Notes under the pieces: model-generated
Databases searched by the model: none
Told to the model about the DNA's origin: nothing
Seen by the model: only the letters and a program-made list of their open reading frames with translations
Shown here: positions 1 through 8,822 of the stretch, piece after piece
Layout of the letters: every line of letters begins with the position of its first letter
Numbering within the stretch: position 1 is the first letter of the stretch
Translations under genes and position numbers: made by a program
Assembly (NCBI RefSeq): GCF_003851885.1
Contig: NZ_BHZE01000008.1
Location: forward strand, 1 to 64,000
DNA length: 64,000 nt
Reading direction: 5' to 3'
DNA from: Thermaurantimonas aggregans
GTDB lineage: Bacteria; Bacteroidota; Bacteroidia; Flavobacteriales; Schleiferiaceae

Positions 1-142
1 TGCAAAAGCATCATTGGCCCTAAAAAAGTTGCTTTTGACTTTAAAAAATCACTTCAAAAATCAATTTTTTGAAATATCACTACCAAAAACCTGCTTTAAG
101 TCTAATTCATTTTTTGTAACATTAAATGCCATTTAAAAACTG

Positions 143-180
143 ATAAAAAAAAGCTGCCCTCTTTTAGGACAGCTTCTTTT
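143..180 (-). terminator. Intrinsic terminator after serA
   Basis: A ten-base-pair stem (151-160 with 166-175, one C/A mismatch) with a five-base loop is followed, on the minus strand, by a run of about eight T. It lies just past the serA stop codon, so it ends the serC-serA transcript. Bases 1-142 hold no supportable gene: a 23-codon minus-strand frame from base 130 closes quickly and all three frames then have stops. Confidence 0.8.
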
Positions 181-199
181 ATTTTTGATATTCAATTCT

Positions 200-1156
200 T
201 TACTTCTTAAAATGTGAAATAATGATTTGCGCCATCTCCTCGCCGATGCGTTCCTGGGCTTCGACGGTAGATGCTCCAATGTGGGGTGTAAGCGATACAG
301 CGGGATGCATCAGCACGCGCATGGCCGGTGTAGGTTCGTTTTTAAATACGTCAAGCCCGGCATAGGCGAGCTTACCGCTGTCTAAGGCTTCGAGCAGCGC
401 TTCCTCATCCACTATCCCACCGCGTGCAGCATTTACGATGGCAGCTTTGTCTTTCATTTTGGCTATTTGCTCGCGTCCTATAATGGGTTTATCAGCCGCC
501 GGCACGTGAAGGCTGACGAAGTCGCTCTGAGCCAACAAACTGTCCATATCCACGATAGGCACTTTGATTGTAACTGACTGTCCGTCGCAGAAGTCCAACT
601 TTATATCAACTGACTCAGTGTAATATGGATCTGAGGCAATCACTTTCATACCTACCCCAAGTGCAAGGCGTGCAAGTGACTGCCCAATGCGGCCAATTCC
701 GATAATGCCCAATGTCTTACCGCGCAATTCACGGCCGTCGGAGTACTTCTTTTTCAACTCGTTAAAGCGGGTTTCTCCTTCGAGGGGCATCAGGCGGTTG
801 CTGTCGTGTAGAAAGCGCACCATGCCATACAGATGCGCCATCACCAGTTCAGCCACTGAGTCGCTCGATGAGGCCGGCGTATTCACCACGGCAATGCCTT
901 TGCTACGGGCATATTCCACATCGATATTGTCCATGCCCACGCCACCGCGGCCGATGAGCTTTAAACCAGGGCAGGCATCGATCAGGTCTTTGCGCACCTT
1001 GGTGGCTGAGCGCACTAGCAAGATTTCGATCTTATTTTCATTGATAAATTTTGGCAATGCCTCTTGGGCCACTTTATTGGTGATTACTTCAAAGCCGGCT
1101 GCTTCGAGCATGCGTATGCCGGCGGGATTCAATCCATCGTTTGCTAATATCTTCAT
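200..1156 (-). CDS. serA: D-3-phosphoglycerate dehydrogenase (short form)
   Basis: Oxidises 3-phosphoglycerate to 3-phosphohydroxypyruvate with NAD, the first step of serine synthesis in the cytoplasm. The 318 residues show the 2-hydroxyacid dehydrogenase family pattern: the Rossmann glycine motif GIIGIGRIG in the middle, the catalytic-Arg motif NAARGGIVDEEAL, and the catalytic His in PHIGAST near the C-terminus. It ends after the catalytic domain, so the regulatory ACT domain of longer SerA types is absent and serine feedback through ACT is not expected. It starts two bases after serC, on the same transcript. The serC neighbour makes SerA a safer call than other hydroxyacid dehydrogenases. 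Confidence 0.93.
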   Translation of the reverse strand: MKILANDGLNPAGIRMLEAAGFEVITNKVAQEALPKFINENKIEILLVRSATKVRKDLIDACPGLKLIGRGGVGMDNIDVEYARSKGIAVVNTPASSSDSVAELVMAHLYGMVRFLHDSNRLMPLEGETRFNELKKKYSDGRELRGKTLGIIGIGRIGQSLARLALGVGMKVIASDPYYTESVDIKLDFCDGQSVTIKVPIVDMDSLLAQSDFVSLHVPAADKPIIGREQIAKMKDKAAIVNAARGGIVDEEALLEALDSGKLAYAGLDVFKNEPTPAMRVLMHPAVSLTPHIGASTVEAQERIGEEMAQIIISHFKK

Positions 1157-1158
1157 AC

Positions 1159-2232
1159 TTATCCTTTTACGCGTTCAAATTCTTTCATTACATCTACGAG
1201 CACTTGTACACTCTCCAGCGGCAGTGCGTTGTACATGCTCGCGCGATAGCCGCCTACGCTGCGATGGCCTCTGATGCCTGAGATACCAGCCTCCTTCCAC
1301 ATCTTGTCAAATTCGGGCTCCAGCTTTGGGTCGTGCAGTAAGAAGCAGGCATTCATCCAGCTGCGGTCTTCCTTAGCCACTGTGCCGTAAAAGAGCGGAT
1401 TACGGTCGATCTCGCCGTACATCAGTTCAGCTTTTTTGCGGTTGAGTTCTTCAATCCAGGCCAAGCCGCCGTTGTTGATCAACCACTCCAAGGTGAGCAT
1501 GCTCACATACACGGCAAACACCGGCGGGGTGTTGTACATGCTGTCTTTGCTGATGTGGGTGCGATAGTCCATCATGGCCGGTATGGCACGACCGGTTTTA
1601 CCGAGGATTTCATCTTTAACCACCACCAGGGTTGTACCCGCAGGCCCCATGTTCTTCTGCGCTCCGGCATAAATGAGCGAAAACTTTGAAAAATCAATCC
1701 GTCGGCTGAAAATGTCAGACGACATATCGCACACCATCGGCACCGGGGAGTCGGGAAATTCCTTCATTTGGGTACCGTAGATAGTGTTGTTTGAGGTGCA
1801 GTGGAAGTAATCGGCATCTTCAGGTATGGTGTAGTCTTTGGGAATAAAGGTGTAGTTCTGTGCTTTTGAGCTGGCGATTACATCCACCTGACCAAAGAGT
1901 TTTGCTTCTTTGATGGCATTCGATGCCCAGGTGCCGGTATCGGTGTAAGCTGCCTTGCCGCCCTCGCGCAGCAGATTCTGCGCCACCATTACAAATTGCA
2001 GACTGGCTCCGCCTTGCAAAAAGAGAACAGAATACCCATCGGGCAGCTGCATCAGCTCTTTTACCAGCTGGCGCGCACGCTCCATTACGGCTTCAAAATT
2101 TTTACTTCGGTGTGAAATTTCGATGAGAGAGAGGTTGAGATTGTCAAAATTCAAAATTGCCTCCGATGCTTTCTGCAGCACCTCCTGGGGTAAAATGCTC
2201 GGACCGGCAGAGAAGTTGTGTACCTTAGCCAT
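1159..2232 (-). CDS. serC: Phosphoserine aminotransferase
   Basis: Converts 3-phosphohydroxypyruvate and glutamate to phosphoserine and 2-oxoglutarate; the family can also act in pyridoxal phosphate synthesis. At 357 residues it has the usual SerC length. The N-terminal NFSAGPSILP motif is typical, and Lys193 in YAGAQKNMGPAG is the expected PLP Schiff-base lysine. HRSVGGYRASMYNALP near the C-terminus is the substrate-binding segment. It is the first gene of a two-gene operon with serA (gap of two bases), so two consecutive steps of serine synthesis are co-transcribed. A phosphoserine phosphatase is not in the window. Confidence 0.95.
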   Translation of the reverse strand: MAKVHNFSAGPSILPQEVLQKASEAILNFDNLNLSLIEISHRSKNFEAVMERARQLVKELMQLPDGYSVLFLQGGASLQFVMVAQNLLREGGKAAYTDTGTWASNAIKEAKLFGQVDVIASSKAQNYTFIPKDYTIPEDADYFHCTSNNTIYGTQMKEFPDSPVPMVCDMSSDIFSRRIDFSKFSLIYAGAQKNMGPAGTTLVVVKDEILGKTGRAIPAMMDYRTHISKDSMYNTPPVFAVYVSMLTLEWLINNGGLAWIEELNRKKAELMYGEIDRNPLFYGTVAKEDRSWMNACFLLHDPKLEPEFDKMWKEAGISGIRGHRSVGGYRASMYNALPLESVQVLVDVMKEFERVKG

Positions 2233-2685
2233 GTTACGTGTGTTTGAATGGGCTGTAAAAGTACTTTAATCTGTCAAACCTGTATTTTGAAATCATTAAT
2301 CTTTTTCTCTTCAGCTGAAAAGTTTTATAACGATAGTACTTTTAACAGCCAATCATAAAAAATTTTCTTTTACATAAAAATTGTTATCAAAAACAACATG
2401 AAAGTGTGAATTTCGGTAGTATTTACAGATATAAAATTCAATACACATTTGCATTATAGACAAATACATGAGTACATTCGTGTTGTTTATAGATCGAATA
2501 AACTTTCGGATAAAAGATTATTTAAGTAGTGAATGATTCTATAAAAAAATTAAATATTAAACATGTTTTCGTGCATTTTTTCGGCAAACTAATTTGAGAT
2601 TTTTTATTCTTTATGTCAAAGTAATTCGTAAAATTGTTTTACTTTTTGTGAAGACTATAAAACATTTGAAATCAGAAAAGTTAAA
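2233..2685. other. AT-rich intergenic region upstream of serC
   Basis: About 450 bases between the serC start and the end of the damaged membrane-protein gene, both on the minus strand. All frames are closed by frequent stops. It must hold the serC promoter, but I see no convincing -33/-7 pair and no clear terminator for the upstream gene. Confidence 0.5.
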
Positions 2686-4230
2686 TCAGATTTTTTGATA
2701 TAGGTTTATATACAAATCATCCACTACATATATAAGTTTGAAACCGGAATCGATCTGGTCTTTTAATTCATTCCAGTCAGGATCATTTAGCCTGTTTGCA
2801 TCACCATAAATCATCACATAATCGATTTGTCATTTATTTTCAGAATCTGGATTATGTTTCCATTCTATACCAGTAATAAAATTCCATTGATGTAAAAATA
2901 AATTTGGCAGGTTTGCATAATTTAAAAGAACCGGAAACCAATTAACTGTTGACTCGTAATTTTCCAATAAAATTAATGGTTTTGTGCATCCAATATAATT
3001 AGAAAAATGAATTTCCATCCAGTGATCCGAAAAGTTGATTGGGAGTACAATACTATTTTCTTCAATATGCTCTGATATGGCGTATAATGTCCTGGCATGC
3101 TTATCAAGCATCCATAAATCTTTATTGTAATGCTTTAGTTGAAGTAATATATGGGTAAACATTGCTATAACTATCAACACGGGATGAATCCAAGTCAATT
3201 TGACGCGCGACACAATCCATAAAAGCAAAAAAATAAAAAGTATCAAGGCGTATCGGTCTGACATCATACCAGCACTTGCTCCATTGGGTGTGAAAATATA
3301 CAAAATAAACGTAATAAACAATGGAATAAGAAATACATCAGATAATTGTATACAAAATGTTTTTTTTACAATATTTTTTTCCAAATCAAATAAGATCATT
3401 ACTATCAAAATGTAAAATATGATTTTAGTAAAAGTTTTTTCAAAATTATAATCAAATACTATTAAAGGTCTTGCATCAAAAATCCATTGAAGCAGTACAG
3501 CAACGGGATATCTCTCATCCGATGGATAAAATTGAACTGTGCTGTAAAACAAAAAAAACATAATCAATGTAGGAAGCGATAACAGAAGTAAAAGATCTAA
3601 CTCTCTAAGTAATAAATGGTATAATGCCTTCAAGGATTGTTTTTTTCGATACGCTTGCAGAGTAAAATAAAAAGTAATCAATCCGCATGTAAGTCCTAAA
3701 AACGCATACATTAATACGTTTGTAAAATACATAAGTGTCAATAAAAAAAATATAAGCCATGATCCTGATTTAGCACCAGATGAATATCGTCGTATTCACA
3801 GTCCTTTTGTGAAAAAAAAGATTATAAAAGATATAGAAAAATTGTAAAATCCTAAATGGAACAAAAATGAGTACATAAAAGGAAATATCATGATGCTTAA
3901 TGCCACACTCTTTGTATTGATCTGCTTGATTAAAAATCGAAATGATAAGGCCATTCCAATAACATAAAGACTAATTAATATTTTTTCTGCTAACCAAGCC
4001 GGCATAATAAAGTGTAAAACTGCCAAAAATGCATGACTTGTCCAGTTTGGAATCCAAAATTTGTTAATCATATAAAATTCACTGAGACTTTCGTTTTCTC
4101 TGAGCAAGTGAGCAATAATGTTGGCATTATACAAATGGGCAGGACCATCCATAGATGGAAAGAATTTTATTGTAAAGAGTAGTACGATATTAAAAACTAA
4201 TATCAAGTAAAAAAATCGTACTTTGTACAA
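2686..4230 (-). pseudogene. Multi-pass membrane protein interrupted by two in-frame TGA codons
   Basis: Read in one frame, 4230-2686 gives about 514 codons with TGA at 3798-3796 and 2832-2830. All three pieces read as one protein. The first (about 144 residues) has transmembrane helices and the motif SMDGPAHLYNA. The second (from just after the first TGA) continues with helices such as GSWLIFFLL. The third is a soluble tail (QIDYVMIYGDANRL onward) ending at TGA 2688-2686. The layout resembles the GT-C/EpsG-like family of polytopic glycosyltransferases in Bacteroidota, but I cannot name the substrate. There is no ATG: the frame opens at a TTG at 4230, and the nearest ATG (4279) is in another frame, so the 5' end may also be damaged. 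TGG codes for Trp within the gene and TGA is a normal stop nearby, so nonsense mutation is likelier than recoding. Confidence 0.7.
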
Positions 4231-4538
4231 TATTGAACAAACCGAATTGAATCTTTTTTATGTATTTTATCTGAATCATCAGAGTGTGATTTTATATAAA
4301 ATAATTTTATGATATTCAATTTAAGAAAAATGAAAAAAATACATATATAAAACTGACCTTTATCAAATAGAAAATATAATTAATGTCATATTATCTATAT
4401 TAACAAAAAGATTTGTTTTACAATCATTGCGAGATTGAAACAATTACTCATTTACATACAGAAGAAATTGTATAAAATCACCTATGTTTCAACTAAAAAA
4501 TTAAGGCTATATATTTGCAATAAATGTATTGATATGCA
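4231..4538. other. AT-rich intergenic region
   Basis: Very AT-rich spacer between two minus-strand genes, with no open frame worth calling. A plus-strand TATATTTGC box near 4508-4520 looks like a -7 promoter element but faces the 3' end of the next gene, so no role is assigned. Confidence 0.4.
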
Positions 4539-5129
4539 TTACTTTTTCCTTTTCCACGACACATCATACAACAAACCAATATTCACAAAATTAGAGCGAT
4601 TGTAGTCGCTTGAATATTCCTCCATAGGTTGATAGACAAAATGAGCACCTACATACCAATTTTTATGCACCGGAACATACAAACCTGCCCATAGGTTGAA
4701 ATAAATTTTTGGGATGGGGTCACAGTAACGATAAAGAATACAAGTGCGATTGTCTTCGTTGATCAATCTATCGTTAAGGACAGGCGATACGGTAAATCCC
4801 TGCACAAAGTGCATACTTGAGAATTTCGCCCTGAGACCAAATCCTACCGGATTTACCAACAAAATATTTCTCAAAGCCGAATTATTGTAGTCAATGAATT
4901 GCCGCATGCCAAAACCTATGGTAGCGAAAGGAATGGCATTGCCTCGTTGAGTCAATTCAAGATTGTACGCCATGAACAGATTTGTGTTGTTCAGGCGGTC
5001 GTTGAGGCTGGTTTGGAGATTGGCCCCGGCTGCAAAGTGCAAAAATCCCTTAACTGTAGCCAGCCCTTGTCCATGCGCTAAGCACCCAAATAAGAAGAAC
5101 ACGGCTTGTAGTAATCTTTTAGAAATCAT
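4539..5129 (-). CDS. Exported protein, probable small outer-membrane beta-barrel
   Basis: I do not recognise the family. The 196-residue product begins with a signal peptide (RLLQAVFFLFGCLAHGQG) and continues with alternating polar and aromatic strands such as PKIYFNLWAGLYVP and WYVGAHFVYQ, which suggests a barrel of about eight strands. It ends in a basic KRKK tail, unusual for a barrel that normally closes with an aromatic residue. Its start overlaps the end of the upstream gene by 11 bases, so the two are translationally coupled and probably work together. Intact, unlike three neighbours. Confidence 0.6.
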   Translation of the reverse strand: MISKRLLQAVFFLFGCLAHGQGLATVKGFLHFAAGANLQTSLNDRLNNTNLFMAYNLELTQRGNAIPFATIGFGMRQFIDYNNSALRNILLVNPVGFGLRAKFSSMHFVQGFTVSPVLNDRLINEDNRTCILYRYCDPIPKIYFNLWAGLYVPVHKNWYVGAHFVYQPMEEYSSDYNRSNFVNIGLLYDVSWKRKK

Positions 5130-5787
5130 AGACCAGCGAAGTTTTGAGATGGATATTTATCAATAAATTTTTGTTGTACGTTTCAAATTCAGAACTAATC
5201 ATACTTCCTGCAGCAAATAGCCCGAAATTGATTGAGAAACCTTCTGACTTTTGATATTTTGACAAAGCATATGTACTTAAAAATCCCAATGAAATCTCAT
5301 GCATAGAATCTCTATATGTAAAAGTATTAACTTCAATATCTATAACATTATTTCGAATGGAAGAAAACTTATGAAATCTGTAAAATCCACCTGTATATAA
5401 TCTGAATCGGTTGATTCGCTTATTAATTGGAGTAAAAAGTCCTACAGCGCCAGACCAGGCATAATAAGTCACATCTACATTAATGCGTTGTATTTCATTA
5501 GAAATCACCTGATTAAAATAACCGGTATTATTAGCAACAAACCTATGGATGTTAGCCACCCATTTTACTTTAGATGAGATATGACGTTGGTACTCTATTC
5601 CATATCTAAATAGAAATTGGATTAATTCAAAATCATTGTTGTAGAGGTCGGTGTTACCAAGGCTGGGGGCTGTGTATAGACCAAGGTCACTGGTTATTCC
5701 AAAATGATTTTTAGCTTTTTGAGAATAAATACAATTAATATAAATCATAAAAATAATAAAAAAAATTTTGAATGTAATATTTTTCAT
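5119..5787 (-). CDS. Exported beta-barrel-like protein
   Basis: Unrecognised 222-residue protein with a signal peptide (MKNITFKIFFIIFMIYINCIYSQ) and strand-like repeats such as FRLYTGGFYRFHKF. It ends in VYDF; a C-terminal Phe is the usual outer-membrane barrel signal. The ATG sits inside an ATGA overlap with the true end of the upstream glucanase frame (TGA 5786-5784), and its own end overlaps the next gene by 11 bases. This fixes the start and shows a coupled minus-strand operon with the glucanase, which may mean it serves glucan binding or surface display; that is inference. Confidence 0.6.
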   Translation of the reverse strand: MKNITFKIFFIIFMIYINCIYSQKAKNHFGITSDLGLYTAPSLGNTDLYNNDFELIQFLFRYGIEYQRHISSKVKWVANIHRFVANNTGYFNQVISNEIQRINVDVTYYAWSGAVGLFTPINKRINRFRLYTGGFYRFHKFSSIRNNVIDIEVNTFTYRDSMHEISLGFLSTYALSKYQKSEGFSINFGLFAAGSMISSEFETYNKNLLINIHLKTSLVYDF

Positions 5788-7280
5788 CGAACAGTAAGTT
5801 TAAAAACATTTGAACCTGTTTTACTAAAAATTTTTAAAAGGTAAAAACCAACTGGAAGTTCATTATAAACAGTAATAAAATAAGTATTTAAATTAATTTT
5901 CTCTATCATAATTGGAATACATTTATTAGTTTATGACCATAATTCAATTTTTTCGACTTCCTCATAATCATTTAATTCTATATAGAGACTAGAATTAAAA
6001 GGATTCGGATAAATATACAAATTTTTCTCTGACAATACGGATGTTATATCATTATTATTTGGCAAATTAATTGAAAATTCACTTTGGTCTGAAAACTGAT
6101 AAAATGATTCACATTCTGTGATTGAGAATTCCATAAAATTACCGTAGTAAATTTCTATATTTTCCATTTCAATATGATGATTAGATTTAACAATTTTTCC
6201 ATATTTGTCATTACATATCTTAGTGGGATAACTAAACTTTAGCTCAACATTGCTACCATACAATAAAGAAGTGTTTTCACTTAAAAACTCTTCCCCGTTA
6301 ATTGGTTTATCACATTCTACAAATTTAAAAATTTTTACGTAATCTACTTGTAATGTTGGTGCAGAATTTTTATTGAAAGGAAAATTTTGAATATCATATG
6401 GCGTGTTACTGTTTAATATAAAATCATAACCATCTTGAGAATGTCCTGGAAATGAATTAATGACATAAAAGTTAGACATCAAAGGTTGACAGGCAGGTAA
6501 ACTTTGTCCATTTATTAACATTAATCTTGGGTAGTAGGCAATTTCATTATTATTAAAATACCAATAAATTCCATTTTTTAGCCAAATTGTAGAAATTTCA
6601 TTAAATGTAAGAGATAAATCGCTATTAACATTTTTTTCCCATGATGAGCTACATTTTGTTCCCTGACAATTATTAAGATGTTTACTGTGAACTGATAAGG
6701 TCACAATTTTATTCTGTTTTAAGTTTTTACCAAAATAATTTTGTTTGGGAATTACTTCAAAAATATCAACTTCATTATCACATGAAGAAAAATACCATGC
6801 AGCTGGAAAAGTTGCGTTCTCCATTGATGGAATTTTAAATCTAATTTTAATGTATGTTAAGGGATTAAATTTTAATGAAGAGTGTATAGCTTCACTTGTA
6901 TATTCAAAAAATCTAGTTGTTAAACAATCATCATAATTACCATTTTGATCAAACCCTCCAATACAATAATTTCCAGGGGACCATATAGTCTTTATATTAA
7001 GATATCCATTTTCAACTTTTATATTATAATCTTGATGAATAGATGAAGCAAGATGATTCATTACTCTTCCCCATGGATAGCCCTTTTTCCATATTTGAGG
7101 CGATAATTCTTTTTGAAAATTTTCATCCAGAAATAAAACTAAGCCACTTTGCGGACATTGTGGTGCACCGGTACCCATAATACCTTGCACTATTTTACAA
7201 TTTTGTGAATTTCCATATATAAAATTTAAAATAAAATGAAGAAGAAATAAATATTTATATGGAAAAATAAATTGTTTCAT
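5784..7280 (-). pseudogene. GH16 family beta-glucanase with T9SS sorting domain cut by an in-frame TAA
   Basis: A signal peptide is followed by a GH16 jelly-roll domain. The catalytic motif NEVDIFEV carries the nucleophile and acid/base glutamates (ExDxxE pattern), and VDYVKIFK closes the domain as in laminarinases. The C-terminus enters a type IX sorting domain (YIYPNPFNSSLYIEL) and stops at TAA 5933-5931. Reading on in the same frame restores the rest of the domain (for example NELPVGFYLFKIFSKTG and FKLTVR) and ends at TGA 5786-5784, which overlaps the next start as ATGA. The intact length would be 498 residues. As it stands, the enzyme core is complete but the secretion signal is truncated, so it should reach the periplasm yet fail type IX export. 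Its ATG overlaps the end of the upstream gene as ATGA. Confidence 0.75.
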
Positions 7281-8348
7281 TTATTTAATATTTTTAATTT
7301 TTTATTAAGCTCGATAACTCTTAATGTTAACTCTTCAATCTGCCGCAGCAGTAAGGCGTTCATTTAAGCCAGGTCAATGCCTTTTTCTCGTACTTCAGCC
7401 TCTGATGGGATGCCCGGCAGGTGTTTGTGAGTCTTTACGTAATTTTCCAGTTCTTCGATTGGCATCAGCCGGTAATCAGGCTCAAATACATCATCGGCCC
7501 AGCCATTTTGAGCAGCTATATCCACGCGGATGCGTTCCGTCCGAATGCTGCCCTGTACGTAGAGCCGATAGTCTTCGAAGAAAGCACCGTTCAACGAGGG
7601 GCCCAGATAAAGATAGCCATTGTTGGTAAGTCGGAATACTTCGCCCATATAAGTCTTTACACTGAGTGCAAAATCCTCATTTCTCCAGGAATCATTTTTA
7701 AATGCGCAGGCCGTAGGTTTTGCCTGATGTATTGGCAGGTACGTTCCACGTTTTGATGTGCAGAGTAGTCTGTGGGTCCGTGGTGTTGAGTCCAAGAGGA
7801 CCTCCGTTTCCAAAAAAGAGAGCACCCGGCTGATTGTCCTGAGGCTTATGCCAGTTCAGTCCGTGGTGAGACAGACTGATGAAATTTGTGGCAGATAATC
7901 CGATTCGCAGACTGTCATTTATATGCTGCATACGATAGCTGCTACCCGTTACGGCACCGCTTCCATCAATTTTAAAAACATCCTGAGGAAATTGATGGAT
8001 TGATCCTAATAGATGAAACTTTCTTACCCGAAAGACATCTTGAGCTACTATTGGCTCACCAAGCGGGCCCTCACCGGAATTAGTCCAGATATCGAGGCCC
8101 TTAAATGATTGAGGATTGGAGGTATTACCACGGGCATCTATGGTGAACTTCCAGTCACTTTGAGGAGTAACTCCAATGGCTAAATTTGAGTTTGGCGACT
8201 GGATGATGGAGGTAGTTGGTGAATAGAAGGCTCCGGCTGGATGTTGAGCATTCAAGGAAAAGCAACAAACTGATGAAAGAAGACCAACTAAGAAATTTTT
8301 AATCTCCTCCCCCCCCGTAGGAAGCAATTTTTTCGAGAAATAACTCAT
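7276..8348 (-). pseudogene. Fibre / S74-like surface protein gene with frameshift and nonsense codon
   Basis: The N-terminal frame (8348-7698) has a signal peptide (FLVGLLSSVCCFSLNAQ) and a repetitive fibre-like body ending TSGKTYGLRI. It meets TAA one base before the sequence resumes in the next frame (KNDSWRNEDFALSVKTYMGE). Removing one T near 7699 would join them as LRIKNDSW. The second frame carries the phage-tail/Bacteroidota surface-protein end, with YVKTHKHLPGIPSEAEV and GIDLA. It then hits TAA at 7366-7364 and continues in frame with MNALLLRQIEELTLRVIELN, where related proteins usually read AEMNxLLL, so GAA to TAA is likely. The restored frame ends at TGA overlapping the next gene's ATG. 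An eight-G tract lies near the start. At least two lesions mean it is probably not functional. Confidence 0.7.
8318..8325 (-). repeat. Poly-G tract (G8 on the coding strand) at the start of the fibre-like gene
   Basis: A run of eight C on the plus strand near 8318-8325 gives G8 within the first 15 codons. The first ATG (8355-8353, reading MKKHELFLEK) is out of frame with the main body at this length but would be in frame with seven or ten G. The ATG at 8348 is in frame with eight. Homopolymer G tracts near surface-gene starts can slip. Confidence 0.4.
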
Positions 8349-8740
8349 GTTTTTTCATGTTGAATAAATTTAATATTACAAAAATAATTATAATAATTTA
8401 TTATCAAAATTAAAATTTAAACTTTACCATAATTTAATTTTTGACATTTTATTTATTCTATACCGTTGATAATTAGAGTGTAGAGATTTTTTGCATAAGC
8501 ATTAACATCAGATTGATACATCAAATTTTTCTATAAAAGAAATCTGCAAAAAATGGGAATGGGAATTCAAGTCGCATTTTCGTCTGATCAGAAGCTTCTA
8601 ATGAGCATGTATTTACATTTTTTTCTCAAGTGCAAGATTTCATGGTGGGGGAATACACTAAATGTAAAGTACTTTAAACCTTATATGTCAAATTAGATAC
8701 AATTATGTCCTAAAGTGTTTGCCAACATGTGTCCATTATT

Positions 8741-8778
8741 ACACTGTAAAAATTCCCCTACACTGTAAAAATTCCCCT
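8741..8778. repeat. Perfect tandem duplication of 19 bases
   Basis: The unit acactgtaaaaattcccct occurs at 8741-8759 and again at 8760-8778 with no spacer. It lies just upstream of the proline dehydrogenase -7 box. It could be a regulator site pair or a replication slip. Confidence 0.8.
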
Positions 8779-8789
8779 CACCGGCTCTC

Positions 8790-8797
8790 TATATTTG
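8790..8797 (+). promoter_or_regulatory. Putative -7 promoter element for proline dehydrogenase
   Basis: TATATTTG matches the TAnnTTTG box of Bacteroidota promoters and lies 26 bases before the ATG. No clear TTG -33 element is seen at the usual 17-23 base spacing. Confidence 0.45.
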
Positions 8798-8822
8798 CCC
8801 ACCGGAAACGACTGAAGCCCCT

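Larger units (their letters stand above)
8349..8822. other. Intergenic region between divergent genes
   Basis: About 470 AT-rich bases between the fibre-like gene (minus) and proline dehydrogenase (plus), with no supportable coding frame. Near the right end it holds a tandem 19-base repeat and then a TATATTTG box at 8790-8797 that probably serves proline dehydrogenase. It also marks a base-composition change from the AT-rich accessory stretch to a GC-richer housekeeping gene. Confidence 0.5.

Noticed and set aside
1-130. Minus-strand 23-codon frame starting at 130
   Set aside because: Closes quickly and all frames have stops up to the window edge, so no gene is supported.
2686-4230. TGA as selenocysteine or as a reassigned Trp codon
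   Set aside because: TGA is the normal stop of several intact genes here, TGG encodes Trp in the same gene, and no stem-loop typical of selenocysteine insertion was noticed; kept only as a question.
4500-4525. Plus-strand TATATTTGC box in the spacer before 4539
   Set aside because: It matches a -7 element but faces the 3' end of a minus-strand gene and no plus-strand gene follows.
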